Part shown: positions 53,827-63,016 of the stretch, in pieces
How positions within the stretch are numbered: the first letter of the stretch is position 1
Layout of the letters: each line of letters starts with the position of its first letter
NCBI GenBank assembly: GCA_024234075.1
Contig: JACKOV010000002.1
Location: 496,001-560,000, forward strand
Origin: Nevskiaceae bacterium
GTDB taxonomy: Bacteria; Pseudomonadota; Gammaproteobacteria; Steroidobacterales; Steroidobacteraceae
DNA: 64,000 bases
Direction of reading: 5' to 3'
Notes under the pieces: generated by a model
What the model was told of the DNA's origin: nothing
Seen by the model: the letters and a program-made list of their open reading frames with translations, nothing else
Database searches by the model: none
Made by a program: the position numbers and the translations under genes

Positions 53827-54510
53827 ATGCAACAGCGGCGGCCGCGCGAACTGCGGATCATCGCCGGCGAATGGCGGGGCCGGAAGCTGCGATTCCCGGC
53901 GCAGACCTCGATCCGGCCGACGCCCGATCGGGTGCGCGAGACATTGTTCAACTGGATCGGTCCGCGGATCCGCGGCGTACACGCGCTCGATCTGTTTGCC
54001 GGCAGCGGCGTGCTCGGTCTCGAGGCGCTGTCGCGCGGTGCCGCGGCCGTGACCTTCGTCGACAGCGATCCGCGCGCCGTGCAGGCGTTGCGCGAACGCC
54101 TGGTCGAATGGGGCGCGCAGGGCGGCACGGTCGTGCGTGCCGAGGCACAGGCGTTCGTCGCGGCCGGTGTTCGGCGGGTTGCCGAGGCCGGAGGTGCCGC
54201 GGAGAAGATTGGCGCCGGAGGGGCCGCGGAGATCACGGCCGACGCCGGTCGTGTGGTGGCGGGCCAGTTCGGCCTGGTGTTTCTCGACCCGCCGTTTGCC
54301 GCCGGGCTGTTGTCGCCGATCGCGCAGGCGCTCGAATCGGGCGGCTGGCTGGCGCCCGGTGCGCTGCTCTACGTCGAAGCGGCTGCCGCCGACCGTTTAC
54401 CCGCATGGCCGGCCGATTGGGAGCTGTTGCGCAGCGGACAGGCCGGTGCGGTCGGGTATCATCTGCTGCGCCGCGCGGGGCGGCACCTGGGAACCGGACA
54501 ACCGACATGA
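53827..54510 (+). CDS. rsmD: 16S rRNA (guanine966-N2)-methyltransferase RsmD
   Basis: A 227-aa SAM-dependent methyltransferase. ELRIIAGEWRGRKLRFPAQT, RPTPDRVRETLFNWIGP, ALDLFAGSGVLGLEALSRGA and the catalytic LVFLDPPFAAGLL are diagnostic. An Ala/Gly-rich insert of ~20 residues (after VRRVAEAGGAAEKIGAGGA) lies between the SAM and catalytic motifs, lengthening the protein over the usual ~190. Its stop overlaps the coaD start (ATGA). Confidence 0.93.
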   Translation: MQQRRPRELRIIAGEWRGRKLRFPAQTSIRPTPDRVRETLFNWIGPRIRGVHALDLFAGSGVLGLEALSRGAAAVTFVDSDPRAVQALRERLVEWGAQGGTVVRAEAQAFVAAGVRRVAEAGGAAEKIGAGGAAEITADAGRVVAGQFGLVFLDPPFAAGLLSPIAQALESGGWLAPGALLYVEAAAADRLPAWPADWELLRSGQAGAVGYHLLRRAGRHLGTGQPT

Positions 54511-54989
54511 AGCGCAGCGCCGTCTATCCCGGCACCTTCGACCCGATCACCAACGGGCACGCCGACCTGGTGCGACGCGCGGCGTCGATCTTCAACCGGG
54601 TCGTGGTGGCGATCGCCGCCAATCCCAACAAGGCGCCGATGTTCCCGCTCGAGAAGCGCGTCGAGCTGACGCGCGCGGTGCTCGCCGACCAGCCGAATGT
54701 CGAGGTCGTGGGCTACGCGGGTTTGACGGTCGAGTTCGCGCGCCGCAACGAGCTGTTCGTGATCGTCCGCGGGCTGCGGGCCGTGTCGGATTTCGAGTTC
54801 GAGTTCCAGCTCGCCAACATGAGCCGCCATCTGTCGCGCGAGATCGAGACGGTGTTCATGACGCCGCAGGAGCAGTTCACCTTCATCTCCTCGACGCTGG
54901 TGCGCGAGATCGCGGTGCTCGGCGGCGATGTCAGCGAGTTCGTGCACCCGATCGTCGCGGCGGAGCTGCGCAAGCAGAGTCGCGTCTAG
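54507..54989 (+). CDS. coaD: pantetheine-phosphate adenylyltransferase CoaD
   Basis: A 160-aa nucleotidyltransferase for the fourth step of coenzyme A synthesis. SAVYPGTFDPITNGHADLVR contains the TxGH-like site (TNGH), and FVIVRGLRAVSDFEFEFQLA and FTFISSTLVREIAVLGGDVS are typical. Overlaps rsmD by 4 bases. Confidence 0.97.
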   Translation: MKRSAVYPGTFDPITNGHADLVRRAASIFNRVVVAIAANPNKAPMFPLEKRVELTRAVLADQPNVEVVGYAGLTVEFARRNELFVIVRGLRAVSDFEFEFQLANMSRHLSREIETVFMTPQEQFTFISSTLVREIAVLGGDVSEFVHPIVAAELRKQSRV

Positions 54990-55023
54990 GGTCTGTTCTC
55001 GCGACTGCTCAGGAGAAGAGGGC

Positions 55024-55800
55024 TCAGGGGCGTTGCCTGGGTGTGCGGTCGGCGCTTGCGGCGTGCCGCCGTCGTTTTGCGCGGGCGGCGCTGGGCGGGC
55101 GGCGCAAGCGCGGTGCCGGGCGCAAAGGTTCGGGCAGGCGATCCGCTTTGTGCAGATCGCAGGCGCGCCAGAGATACCAGGCGGCCGCGGAGCGATGCGG
55201 TGCCCAGCGGGTGCCGAAGGCGGCAAGTGCGCGTGGCGCCGGCAAGTTGCGCAGGCCGTAGGCGAGTCGGAAGCCGTTGCGGACGCCGAAGTCGTCGATC
55301 GGCAGCACGTCGGGTCGGCCGAGCTGGAACATCAGCATCATTTCCACGGTCCAGCGGCCAACGCCGCGCACCGCGGTCAGCCGCGCGATGATCGCCTCGT
55401 CGTCGAGCGGCAGCAGCGTCGCGGTGTCGGGCACGGTGCCGTCGAGCGCCTTGGCGGCCAGATCCTTCAACGCAGCGATCTTGGCGGCCGAATAGCCGGC
55501 GCTGCGCAGTCGCGCATCCGGCATCGCCAGCAGTCGTGCCGGCGAAGGGAACGCCTCCGGGTCGTCGCCGGCATCGAACAGCGCGATCAGGCGCCGGAAG
55601 ATCGTGCCGGCGGCGATGCCGTTGAGTTGCTGATAGGTGATCGCGCGGGCGAGATGCCGGAACGGTGCATCGGCGGATTTCGGCACCAATCCGTAGGGGC
55701 CGACGGCCGCGATCAGGCGCGCCATAACCGGATCGACGGCGCCGAGGTGCGCGGCGACGGCAGCGTTGGTCTTCGATGCGGGTGTTTTCAATGCTGGCAT
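55024..55800 (-). CDS. DNA-3-methyladenine glycosylase II (AlkA/HhH-GPD type)
   Basis: A 258-aa HhH-GPD base-excision enzyme. FRHLARAITYQQLNGIAAGT, RLTAVRGVGRWTVEMMLMFQ (helix-hairpin-helix) and DVLPIDDFGVRNGFRLAYGL, with the catalytic Asp, are visible. It removes alkylated purines. The basic C-terminal tail (RPAPRLRRPPSAARAKRRR) is unusual and may help DNA binding. The gene overlaps the mutM end by 13 bases, so the two repair genes are co-transcribed. Confidence 0.9.
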   Translation of the reverse strand: MPALKTPASKTNAAVAAHLGAVDPVMARLIAAVGPYGLVPKSADAPFRHLARAITYQQLNGIAAGTIFRRLIALFDAGDDPEAFPSPARLLAMPDARLRSAGYSAAKIAALKDLAAKALDGTVPDTATLLPLDDEAIIARLTAVRGVGRWTVEMMLMFQLGRPDVLPIDDFGVRNGFRLAYGLRNLPAPRALAAFGTRWAPHRSAAAWYLWRACDLHKADRLPEPLRPAPRLRRPPSAARAKRRRHAASADRTPRQRP

Positions 55801-56606
55801 TGCGGGCACCAATAGGTGGCACGCTGCCCGAGCACGGCATGTCGCACCGGCGTCCCGCAGACGCGGCAGGCTTCGCCGGGGCGTTCGTAGACGAACAGTT
55901 GCTGGCGGAAGTAGCCCGGATTGCCGTCGGCGCCGACATAGTCGCGCAAGGTGGTGCCGCCGACCTCGATCGCCATGGCCAGCACCTCGCGGATCGCCGC
56001 CACGAGCCGCGCGACCTCGTCGCGCTTCAGACTGCGGGCCTGGCGGCGCGGACGGATCCCTGCTCGAAACAACGCTTCGCTGGCGTAGATGTTGCCGACA
56101 CCGACCACGGCCCGGCTGTTCATGATCAGCAGCTTGATGGCGACCCGCCGGCCGCGGGTGGCGCGCCACAGGTAGTCGGCATCGAAGGTGGGGTCGAACG
56201 GCTCGGGTGCGAGTCTTGCCAGCAGCGGGTGCAGCGCCGGATCACCGCCGAGGTAGTGCAGCGAGCCGAAACGGCGGGGGTCGTTGAAACGCAGCGAGTC
56301 GCCGGAATCGAGTTCCAGATCGAAGTGGTCGTGGAGCCGGCGCGGCGTGGCCGCGGGCAGCACCCGCAGGCTGCCCGACATGCCGAGGTGCAGCATCAGC
56401 GTCGCGCCCGAGTCGAGCCCGAACAGCAGGTACTTGGCACGGCGACCGGCTTGCACGACCTGTGCGCCGGCGACTCGTCGCGGGATGTCGGGATCGACCG
56501 GCCAGCGCAGCCGCGGCTGGTGCAGCGCCAGCCGCAGGATGCGGCGGCCGAGCACATGCGGCTCGACGCCGCGGCGCGTGGTCTCGACTTCGGGGAGTTC
56601 CGGCAT
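55788..56606 (-). CDS. mutM: formamidopyrimidine-DNA glycosylase MutM (Fpg)
   Basis: A 272-aa enzyme excising 8-oxoguanine. The N-terminus MPELPEVETTRRGVEPHVLG carries catalytic Pro2 and Glu3; LMLHLGMSGSLRV, NDPRRFGSLHYL, AVVGVGNIYASEALFRAGI and the C-terminal zinc finger CRVCGTPV ... YWCPQC are all intact. Confidence 0.97.
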   Translation of the reverse strand: MPELPEVETTRRGVEPHVLGRRILRLALHQPRLRWPVDPDIPRRVAGAQVVQAGRRAKYLLFGLDSGATLMLHLGMSGSLRVLPAATPRRLHDHFDLELDSGDSLRFNDPRRFGSLHYLGGDPALHPLLARLAPEPFDPTFDADYLWRATRGRRVAIKLLIMNSRAVVGVGNIYASEALFRAGIRPRRQARSLKRDEVARLVAAIREVLAMAIEVGGTTLRDYVGADGNPGYFRQQLFVYERPGEACRVCGTPVRHAVLGQRATYWCPQCQH

Positions 56607-56648
56607 GCAAACCGCGGCCGCGGAGGCACCGCGCCAGGCCGGCCGGAA

Positions 56649-56804
56649 TTACTTGATCTTCGTTTCCTTGTAGGAAACGTGCTTGCGGACGACCGGGTCG
56701 TATTTCTTGAGTTCCATCTTCTCGGGATGAAGGCGCTTGTTCTTCATCGCGACGTAGAAGTGGCCGGTGCCGGCCGTCGACAGCAGCTTGACCTTTTCAC
56801 GCAT
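56649..56804 (-). CDS. rpmG: 50S ribosomal protein L33
   Basis: A 51-residue protein of L33 type. It starts MREKVKLLSTAGTGHFYVA, continues with MKNKRLHPEKMELKKYDPV and ends HVSYKETKIK. No cysteine pair, so it is the zinc-independent form. It lies downstream of rpmB on the same strand. Confidence 0.96.
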   Translation of the reverse strand: MREKVKLLSTAGTGHFYVAMKNKRLHPEKMELKKYDPVVRKHVSYKETKIK

Positions 56805-56849
56805 GGCTCGGTGCTCCGGATTCGGTGGGCGAGGATCGGGCCGGCTGGC

Positions 56850-57086
56850 TCAGATCTTCGTGCCTTTGGCGCGCAGGTCGGCGACGACCGCGTCGAGGCC
56901 GTTCTTCTCGATCGTGCGCAGGGCGTTGGTGCTCACGCGCAGCGAAATCCAGCGCTTTTCGCCCTCCAGCCAGAAGCGCTGCGTGTGCAGGTTCGGCAGG
57001 AAGCGGCGGCGCTTCTTGTTGTTCGCGTGGGACACGGTATTGCCCACGGTGGGGCGCTTGCCAGTGAGTTCGCAGACGCGGGACAT
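56850..57086 (-). CDS. rpmB: 50S ribosomal protein L28
   Basis: A 78-residue L28 protein: MSRVCELTGKRPTVGNTVSH, NNKKRRRFLPNLHTQRFW and RWISLRVSTNALRTIEK. First gene of rpmB-rpmG, with a good promoter 70-95 bases upstream. Confidence 0.97.
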   Translation of the reverse strand: MSRVCELTGKRPTVGNTVSHANNKKRRRFLPNLHTQRFWLEGEKRWISLRVSTNALRTIEKNGLDAVVADLRAKGTKI

Positions 57087-57418
57087 GTGAAGCTCTTCAG
57101 AATCAACAGTTTATGGTCGCCGGGCCGCCTTCGGCCCGGAGCAAAGGGCGGTCTTTATACCAGCGTCGGCCAGCGGCGGCAACTCGGTGCCCAGGTGCCG
57201 GGCGGGAATCGGCAGTGCGCCTCACTGTGTGGAGTCCTGTCGCCCGATGTGGCCGCATGGATAGTCCAGCAGCGCGCATTTGCTGCAGCCCGTTCCGCAT
57301 CTGACGCCTGATCCGGGTCATCGACATCGCACCGGTGCGCTGGGATTCGCGGCTCTTCGAAGTCCCGGCGTAGCGGAATCGTCCGTATACCTCGATGCGC
57401 GGTCCGCCCCGGCTCGCC
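57087..57418. other. intergenic region between rpmB and radC
   Basis: 332 bases without a gene. It holds the rpmB promoter and, between promoter and gene, a perfect 8-bp stem CCGGGCCG/CGGCCCGG with a CCTT loop (57120-57139), which falls in the rpmB 5' untranslated region. It could serve ribosomal-protein regulation or be a weak terminator for transcripts from radC. The rest (57183-57418) shows no convincing structure or frame. Confidence 0.6.
57154..57182 (-). promoter_or_regulatory. sigma-70 promoter for rpmB-rpmG
   Basis: On the minus strand, TTGCCG (57177-57182) as -35 and TATAAA (57154-57159) as -10 are separated by 17 bases, close to consensus in otherwise GC-rich DNA, and point at rpmB. 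Confidence 0.72.
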
Positions 57419-58174
57419 TTAGAGCAGCCCCCGCTCGGCCATCGACACCGCTTCCGGCCCGGCGACGATCAGGTGGTCGAGCACGCGGATGTCGACCAGG
57501 CCGAGGGCATCGCGCAGGCGCTGGGTGATCAGCTCGTCGGCCTGGCTCGGCTCGGCGACGCCGCTGGGGTGGTTGTGGGCGAAGATCACGGCCGCGGCGT
57601 TGTGGGCCAGCGCCTGGCGCAGCACCTCGCGCGGGTGGACGCTGGCGCCGTCGATGGTGCCGCGGAACAGCTCCTCGAAGGCGAGCAGCCGGTGGCGGTT
57701 GTCGAGGAACAGGCAGCAGAACACTTCGAACGGCCGGTCGCGCAGCTGTGCGGTCAGGAACCGGCGGGTCTCGCCGGGCGAGGTCAGCACGGCGCCGGCG
57801 CGCAGTGCCTCGGCATAGTGGCGGCGCGCGAGCTCCAGCGCAGCCTGCAGCAGGCTCCAGCGTGCCGGCCCCAGGCCCGGCGAATCGAGGCAGCTGGCAC
57901 GGTCGGCCGACAGCAGGGCACGCAGGCCCCGGTGGCGGCCGAGCAGTCCGCGCGCCAGGTCTACGGCGCTCTGGCCGCGGATGCCGGTGCCGAACAGCAC
58001 GGCCAGCAGCTCGGCGTCGGACAGGGCGGCGGGTCCGCGCGCCAGCAGTTTTTCGCGCGGCCGCTCGGTCGCGGGCCAGTGACGGATGCCGCGGGGCGGC
58101 GCCGGGTCGCTGCCGGGCGGTGGGGGCAGGGCGATGGGCTCGTCGAGCATGGCGGCAGCATCGCCGGCCGGCAC
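57419..58174 (-). CDS. radC: RadC-family JAB/MPN protein
   Basis: A 251-aa protein. The N-terminal UPF0758 helix-hairpin-helix region (RPREKLLARGPAALSDAELL) precedes a JAB metallo-domain with LTSPGETRRFLTAQL, VFCCLFLDNRHRLLAFEELF, SVHPREVLRQALAHNAAAVI and the metal site FAHNHPSGVAEPSQAD. Despite its name its biochemical role is unsettled. An alternative start is ATG 58150. Confidence 0.93.
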   Translation of the reverse strand: MPAGDAAAMLDEPIALPPPPGSDPAPPRGIRHWPATERPREKLLARGPAALSDAELLAVLFGTGIRGQSAVDLARGLLGRHRGLRALLSADRASCLDSPGLGPARWSLLQAALELARRHYAEALRAGAVLTSPGETRRFLTAQLRDRPFEVFCCLFLDNRHRLLAFEELFRGTIDGASVHPREVLRQALAHNAAAVIFAHNHPSGVAEPSQADELITQRLRDALGLVDIRVLDHLIVAGPEAVSMAERGLL

Positions 58175-58302
58175 CCCCGCGGCGAGCCTGCAATCGGTCG
58201 TGAACGGCCGGAAACGGCGCTGGACGGCAAGCTGCGCGCCGCGCAGGGCCTTATGCCGGAACTGGTTTGCAGGTTGCGCGACGGGAACCGGATAATGCGC
58301 CG

Positions 58303-59574
58303 ATGGGCAGCCTATCCGGCAAGAAGATCATCCTCGGGGTCACCGGCGGCATCGCGGCCTACAAGAGCCCGGACCTGGTGCGTCGGCTGCGCGAGCAGGG
58401 CGCCGAAGTGCAGGTGGTGATGTCGGCCGGTGCCCGGCAGTTCGTCACCCCGATCACCTTCCAGGCGGTGTCGGGTCGCCCGGTCCGCGACGATCTCTGG
58501 GATCCCGCCGGCGAAGCGGCGATGGGGCATATCGAGCTGGCGCGCTGGGCCGACCTGGTGCTGGTCGCGCCGGCCACGGCCGATTGCATCGCGCGCGCTG
58601 CGACCGGCCGGGCCGACGATCTGCTGACGACGCTGCTGCTCGCCACCGAGGCGAAGGTCGCGATCGCGCCGGCGATGAACCGGGTGATGTGGGCGCATCC
58701 GGCGACCCAGGCCAATGTCGCGTTGCTGCGCGAGCGTGGGGTCGTGCTGCTCGGGCCCGGCAGCGGTGCGCAGGCCTGCGGCGAGACCGGCGCCGGCCGG
58801 ATGCTCGAGCCCGTCGAACTCGGCGCGCGGGTCGCGGCCCTGCTCGGCACCGAAGGGCCGCTGCGCGGCTGTCGCGTGCTGATCACCGCCGGCCCGACGC
58901 GCGAGCGCATCGATCCGGTGCGTTTCATCAGCAATCGCAGCAGCGGCAAGATGGGTTTCGCCGTGGCGGCCGCGGCACGCGCCGCGGGTGCCGAGGTGGT
59001 GCTGGTGGCCGGACCGGTCGTATTGCCGACGCCGGAGGGCGTGCGGCGCGTCGACGTGGAAAGCGCGGCCGACATGCACGACGCGGTGCTGCGCGAATTG
59101 CCCGGCACGCAGATCTACATCTCGACCGCGGCGGTGGCCGATTACCGCCCGGCGCAGCCGGTCGATCGCAAGATCAAGAAGACCGAGTCGGCGCTCGATC
59201 TCGACCTCGAGCGCACGGTCGACATCCTCGCCGCGGTCGCGGCGCAGCCGCAGCGGCCGTTCGTGGTCGGCTTCGCGGCCGAGACCAACGACGTCGAAAT
59301 GCACGCACGCCAGAAACTCACCCGCAAGAATCTCGACCTGATCGCTGCCAACGAAGTCGGCGACGACAAGGTGTTCGAAAAGGACGACAACGCCTTGCTG
59401 GTGTTGTGGCGCGACGGCGGCCGGCAGGGCATCGGGCCGGGGCCGAAGACGCTGATAGCGCGCGAGCTGCTGGCCTTGATCGTCAAACGTTGGCGCGAGA
59501 CCGGCGCTGCCGCGGCCGCGGCGAGCACGGCTGCTGCACCACACGGCCTGCCGCAACTCGGCATCGTCCGATGA
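58303..59574 (+). CDS. coaBC: bifunctional phosphopantothenoylcysteine decarboxylase / phosphopantothenate-cysteine ligase CoaBC
   Basis: A 423-aa enzyme for two steps of coenzyme A synthesis. The CoaC half has GKKIILGVTGGIAAYKSPDL and the flavin/active-site stretch APAMNRVMWAHPATQANV; the CoaB half has LITAGPTRERIDPVRFISNR, SSGKMGFAVAAAARAAG and KIKKTESALDLDLERTVDIL. ATG 58303 is chosen over 58267. Its stop overlaps the dut start. Confidence 0.96.
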   Translation: MGSLSGKKIILGVTGGIAAYKSPDLVRRLREQGAEVQVVMSAGARQFVTPITFQAVSGRPVRDDLWDPAGEAAMGHIELARWADLVLVAPATADCIARAATGRADDLLTTLLLATEAKVAIAPAMNRVMWAHPATQANVALLRERGVVLLGPGSGAQACGETGAGRMLEPVELGARVAALLGTEGPLRGCRVLITAGPTRERIDPVRFISNRSSGKMGFAVAAAARAAGAEVVLVAGPVVLPTPEGVRRVDVESAADMHDAVLRELPGTQIYISTAAVADYRPAQPVDRKIKKTESALDLDLERTVDILAAVAAQPQRPFVVGFAAETNDVEMHARQKLTRKNLDLIAANEVGDDKVFEKDDNALLVLWRDGGRQGIGPGPKTLIARELLALIVKRWRETGAAAAAASTAAAPHGLPQLGIVR

Positions 59575-60032
59575 GTCTGCATGCCTTGAAGGTGCGCGTG
59601 CTCGATGCACGCATCGGCCGCGAATTCCCGCTGCCGGCCTATGCGACCGGCGGCTCGGCGGGCCTCGATCTGCGCGCCTGCATCGATGCGCCGTTGACGT
59701 TCGTGCCGGGGCAGGCGCAGCTGATTTCCACCGGCCTTTCGATCTGGCTCGAGGACCCGGGTCTTGCCGCGGTGATCTTGCCGCGCTCGGGTCTCGGTCA
59801 CAAGCACGGCATGGTGCTCGGCAATCTCGTCGGCCTGATCGATTCCGACTACCAGGGTCCGCTGATGGTTTCGTGCTGGAACCGCGGCAGCGAACCGTAC
59901 ACGGTGCAGCCCGGCGAACGGATCGCGCAACTGGTGATCGTGCCGATCGTGCAGGTGGGGCTGGAGATCGTCGACGAATTCGTCGCCACGGCGCGCGGCG
60001 CCGGCGGCTTCGGCAGTTCGGGCCGCGGCTGA
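59571..60032 (+). CDS. dut: deoxyuridine 5'-triphosphate nucleotidohydrolase
   Basis: A 153-aa trimeric dUTPase. The five conserved motifs are visible: GSAGLDLRAC, LPRSGLGHKHGMVLGN, GLIDSDYQGPLMVSCWN, QPGERIAQLVIVP and the C-terminal GAGGFGSSGRG. It prevents uracil incorporation and supplies dUMP. Coupled to coaBC. Confidence 0.97.
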   Translation: MSLHALKVRVLDARIGREFPLPAYATGGSAGLDLRACIDAPLTFVPGQAQLISTGLSIWLEDPGLAAVILPRSGLGHKHGMVLGNLVGLIDSDYQGPLMVSCWNRGSEPYTVQPGERIAQLVIVPIVQVGLEIVDEFVATARGAGGFGSSGRG

Positions 60033-60063
60033 GCGGGACCGGGACGCAGCTGAGCGCGACGCT

Positions 60064-61359
60064 TCAGGCGCGCTCGACGATCGCGGTGACGCCCATGCCG
60101 CCGGCCGTGCAGATCGAGATCAGTCCGCGCTTCGCGTTCGCGTCGTTGGCCAGCAGCTTGGCGAGCACCGCCAGGATGCGCGTGCCGGTGGCGGCGAACG
60201 GGTGGCCGTAGGCTATGCTGCTGCCCTTGACGTTGAGCTTGCTGCGATCGATCGTGCCGAGCGGCCGGTCGCGACCGAGGCGCTCGCGGCAGAACTCCTC
60301 CGACTCCCAGGCCTTGAGCGTGCACAGCACCTGCGCGGCGAAGGCCTCGTGGATTTCATAGTAGTCGAAGTCCTGCAGCGCGAGCTGAGCGTCGTCGAGC
60401 ATGGCCGGCACCGCATGGGCCGGCGCCATCAGCAGGCCGTCGCGACCGCTGACGAAGTCGACGGCCCAGGCCTTGCCGTAACTCAGCCAGGCCTGCACCG
60501 GCAACTGGTGGGCACGCGCCCACTCCTCGCTGGCGAGCAACACCGCGGAGGCGCCATCGGTCAGCGGCGTGCTGTTGCCGGCGGTCAGCGTGCCCTGGCC
60601 GCTGCTCGGATCGAAGGTCGGCTTGAGTTTCGCCAGCCGTTCGAGCGTGGTGTCGGCGCGGATGTTGTTGTCGGACGCGAGGCCGTTGAACGGCTGCACC
60701 AGATCGGCGTTGAAACCGTCCTTCCAGGCCTTGGCGGCATTCAGGTGGCTGGCATGGGCGAGCTCGTCCTGCGCCTCGCGCGGGATCTGCCAGTGGCGGG
60801 CCATCAGTTCGCAGCTCTCGCCCATCGACAGGCCGGTGCGCGGTTCGACCGCACTGGGAAAGACCGGTTTGAAGTGTCGCGGGCGCAGGCCGAAGAAGGG
60901 CCGGGCGCGCTGCCATGGCGAGCGGCCACGGTACGACTGCAACAGCAACTGCTGGTAGGCCCGGGGATAGACCATCGGTGTGTCGCTGATGGTGTCGACG
61001 CCGCCGGCGATGCCGACCTCGATCTGGCCGAGCGCGATCTTGTTGCCGACGGTGATCGCCGTCTCGAGGCTGGTGCCGCAGGCGCGCTGCAGGTCGAGGC
61101 CCGGAGTCTGCGGGTCGAGCCCGGTCGAGAGCAGGCACTCGCGGGTCAGGTTGAAGTCCCTGGAGTGCTTCATCACCGCGCCGGCGGCGACTTCGCCGAG
61201 TCGCAAGCCCTGCAGCTTGAAACGCTCCACGACGCCGCGCAGCGCAGCCGTCAGCATTTCGGTGTTGCCGATGCCGGCGTAGGCGCCATGGGCGCGCGCA
61301 AACGGGATTCTCGAGCCGCCGATCACGGCGACGCGACGCACGCTGGAGCCGACTAGCAT
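60064..61359 (-). CDS. acetyl-CoA acyltransferase (thiolase, FadI-like)
   Basis: A 431-aa thiolase. The nucleophilic cysteine lies in LDLQRACGTSLETAITVGNK; the second motif is DYYEIHEAFAAQVLCTLKAW and the third ISICTAGGMGVTAIVERA. The length and pattern (SLIGNTEML-like N-terminus, LTAGNSTPLTDGASAVLLAS) suggest the FadI-type subgroup used for anaerobic or medium-chain beta-oxidation. A strong GGAGGAGGAAG site precedes ATG 61359. No FadJ partner is adjacent. Confidence 0.92.
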   Translation of the reverse strand: MLVGSSVRRVAVIGGSRIPFARAHGAYAGIGNTEMLTAALRGVVERFKLQGLRLGEVAAGAVMKHSRDFNLTRECLLSTGLDPQTPGLDLQRACGTSLETAITVGNKIALGQIEVGIAGGVDTISDTPMVYPRAYQQLLLQSYRGRSPWQRARPFFGLRPRHFKPVFPSAVEPRTGLSMGESCELMARHWQIPREAQDELAHASHLNAAKAWKDGFNADLVQPFNGLASDNNIRADTTLERLAKLKPTFDPSSGQGTLTAGNSTPLTDGASAVLLASEEWARAHQLPVQAWLSYGKAWAVDFVSGRDGLLMAPAHAVPAMLDDAQLALQDFDYYEIHEAFAAQVLCTLKAWESEEFCRERLGRDRPLGTIDRSKLNVKGSSIAYGHPFAATGTRILAVLAKLLANDANAKRGLISICTAGGMGVTAIVERA

Positions 61360-61654
61360 GGGATCTTCCTCCTCCTCCGCACCACGCCGGATCGCCGGCC
61401 TGTCGGGCGGTAGGATGCCATGCCCTGCCGGTCGTCGCTGATCGCCGATGCAGTCGCGCTGTCGCAATCGGCGACGGCCGTGCGTCCTCGAGTACGATCC
61501 AGCGAGGATGGTGAGGCAGGCATGAGGCAGCTCGATCTCCGCGCCGGCTTGCCGCTGGCGCAGCTTGCGCCGCTGGCCGACCGCCTCGACGCCACTGCTG
61601 CGGCGGGTTGAACCGCCGGGCGGGAGCGCCGCACTGCTGTGGGTGTGCCGAGCC

Positions 61655-62071
61655 TCAGCGGCGGCTGTTCTGCGCCTGGGTGCCGCTGCGGTAGCCGTAG
61701 CCGAGTGTCTCGATCTCGACCACGATGCCGTCCTCGAGGCGCAGGCGGCGCATCAGCTTGTGGGTGCCGAGGTTGTAGGTCCAGAACTCGAGCGGCACTT
61801 CGACCAGCTCGTGGGACAGGTAGTAGGGGCGGCCGTGCCGCCAGAACATCGGGCGGCGCAGGATCGAACGGCGCTCGACGTCCGTCGGTTCGCCGCAGCG
61901 CGCCAGCACTTCGCCGCGGGTCGAGCCCTCGACCACGAGCCGGGTGCCACAGCGGAAGCCGTCGGCCTGTGCCGGCGCGGCGGCAAGCAGCGTCAGCGGC
62001 AGGCACAGCAGGAGCGCCACCGCCCAGGCCGCGCGGCGTCGACGAAAGAAAGGGTGCTCGATCCACGGCAT
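61655..62071 (-). CDS. DUF2845 family secreted protein
   Basis: A 138-aa protein with signal segment WAVALLLCLPLTLLAAAPAQ. The mature part FRCGTRLVVEGSTRGEVLAR, CGEPTDVERRSILRR and GYGYRSGTQ matches the DUF2845 pattern (two cysteines, small beta fold, as in BamE-like families). Function unknown; probably periplasmic. Confidence 0.8.
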   Translation of the reverse strand: MPWIEHPFFRRRRAAWAVALLLCLPLTLLAAAPAQADGFRCGTRLVVEGSTRGEVLARCGEPTDVERRSILRRPMFWRHGRPYYLSHELVEVPLEFWTYNLGTHKLMRRLRLEDGIVVEIETLGYGYRSGTQAQNSRR

Positions 62072-62161
62072 GCCGGCAGGGTCGCGTCGATGGCCTGAAC
62101 CGATCATGAACCGCGAGCTCCGGTCCCGCCAGGTTGCGTCCCCGGTCGGCCACGCGGCAAG

Positions 62162-63016
62162 ATGCCAAAAGTATTCGATCCGGTGATCACCAGCCTGGAG
62201 GGGGCCATGGTTGCGAACGTCGCCTTCCCGTTGCTGTCGGCGCCGGCCTGGCCCGGCAAGGTGGCCAGCTTCGGTGCCTGGACGATCCTCCTCGGCGTTA
62301 TCCTGGCGGCATCGTCCGGTCCGTTGAACCGGTTCACTTCGATCGGCCCTCAGGTGGTACTGCTGTTGCTGGCCGCCGGGGTGGTGTTGCTGGCGGTCGG
62401 GGCGTTGCTGGCGATCGTCGGCTTCCTGATCGCCCTGGCCCGGCGTGCGCCGCTGGCCCGCGGCAGCGTCGCCGTGGCGATCGTGGTCGCGCTCGGCCTG
62501 CTCGGCTACCTGCTGACCTGGCTGCGGCTCGGCCTTAGCGCACCGCCGATCCACGAGATCAGCACCGACCTCGCGGTGCCGCCACCGTTCGTCGAAGTGG
62601 TGGCGCGGCGGCAGCAGGCTGGCGCCACCTACCCGCCCGACTACATCGCCGAGATCACCGGCCGCAGCGGCCGGATCAATGTGCCGGAGATCCAGCGCAA
62701 GGCCTATCCGGATATCCAGCCGGCGATCCTGCCGGGCCTGGCACCCGCACGGGCCTTCGTTCGCGTCGAAGCGGTGGTGCAGGATCTCGGCTGGGAGCTG
62801 GTCGCGGCGGTGCCGGAGGAAGGGCGGATCGAGGCCACCGACACCAGCCGTTTCTTCGGTTTCCGGGACGACGTCGTGATCCGCATGCGTGCCGAGGCGG
62901 GCGGGACCCGGGTCGATGCGCGCTCCAAATCGCGCACCGGTTTCAGTGTCAGCGACCTCGGCAGCAATGCCCGGCGCCTGCGGCGCCTGCTCGAGCTGGT
63001 GAAGGCCGGCGCGTGA
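62162..63016 (+). CDS. DUF1499 membrane protein
   Basis: About 284 aa. The N-terminal half has three TM helices (FGAWTILLGVILAASSG; VVLLLLAAGVVLLAVGALLA; GSVAVAIVVALGLLGYLLTW). The C-terminal half is DUF1499: IHEISTDLAVPPPFVEVVAR, FVRVEAVVQDLGWELVAAVP, TRFFGFRDD-type segment and SRTGFSVSDLGSNARRLRRL. Later ATGs (e.g. 62207) are possible starts. Its stop overlaps the next gene's GTG. Confidence 0.85.
   Translation: MPKVFDPVITSLEGAMVANVAFPLLSAPAWPGKVASFGAWTILLGVILAASSGPLNRFTSIGPQVVLLLLAAGVVLLAVGALLAIVGFLIALARRAPLARGSVAVAIVVALGLLGYLLTWLRLGLSAPPIHEISTDLAVPPPFVEVVARRQQAGATYPPDYIAEITGRSGRINVPEIQRKAYPDIQPAILPGLAPARAFVRVEAVVQDLGWELVAAVPEEGRIEATDTSRFFGFRDDVVIRMRAEAGGTRVDARSKSRTGFSVSDLGSNARRLRRLLELVKAGA

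Noticed and set aside
61522..61611. 29-codon frame between the thiolase and DUF2845 genes
   Set aside because: No ribosome-binding site or similarity; the 295-base gap otherwise shows nothing convincing.
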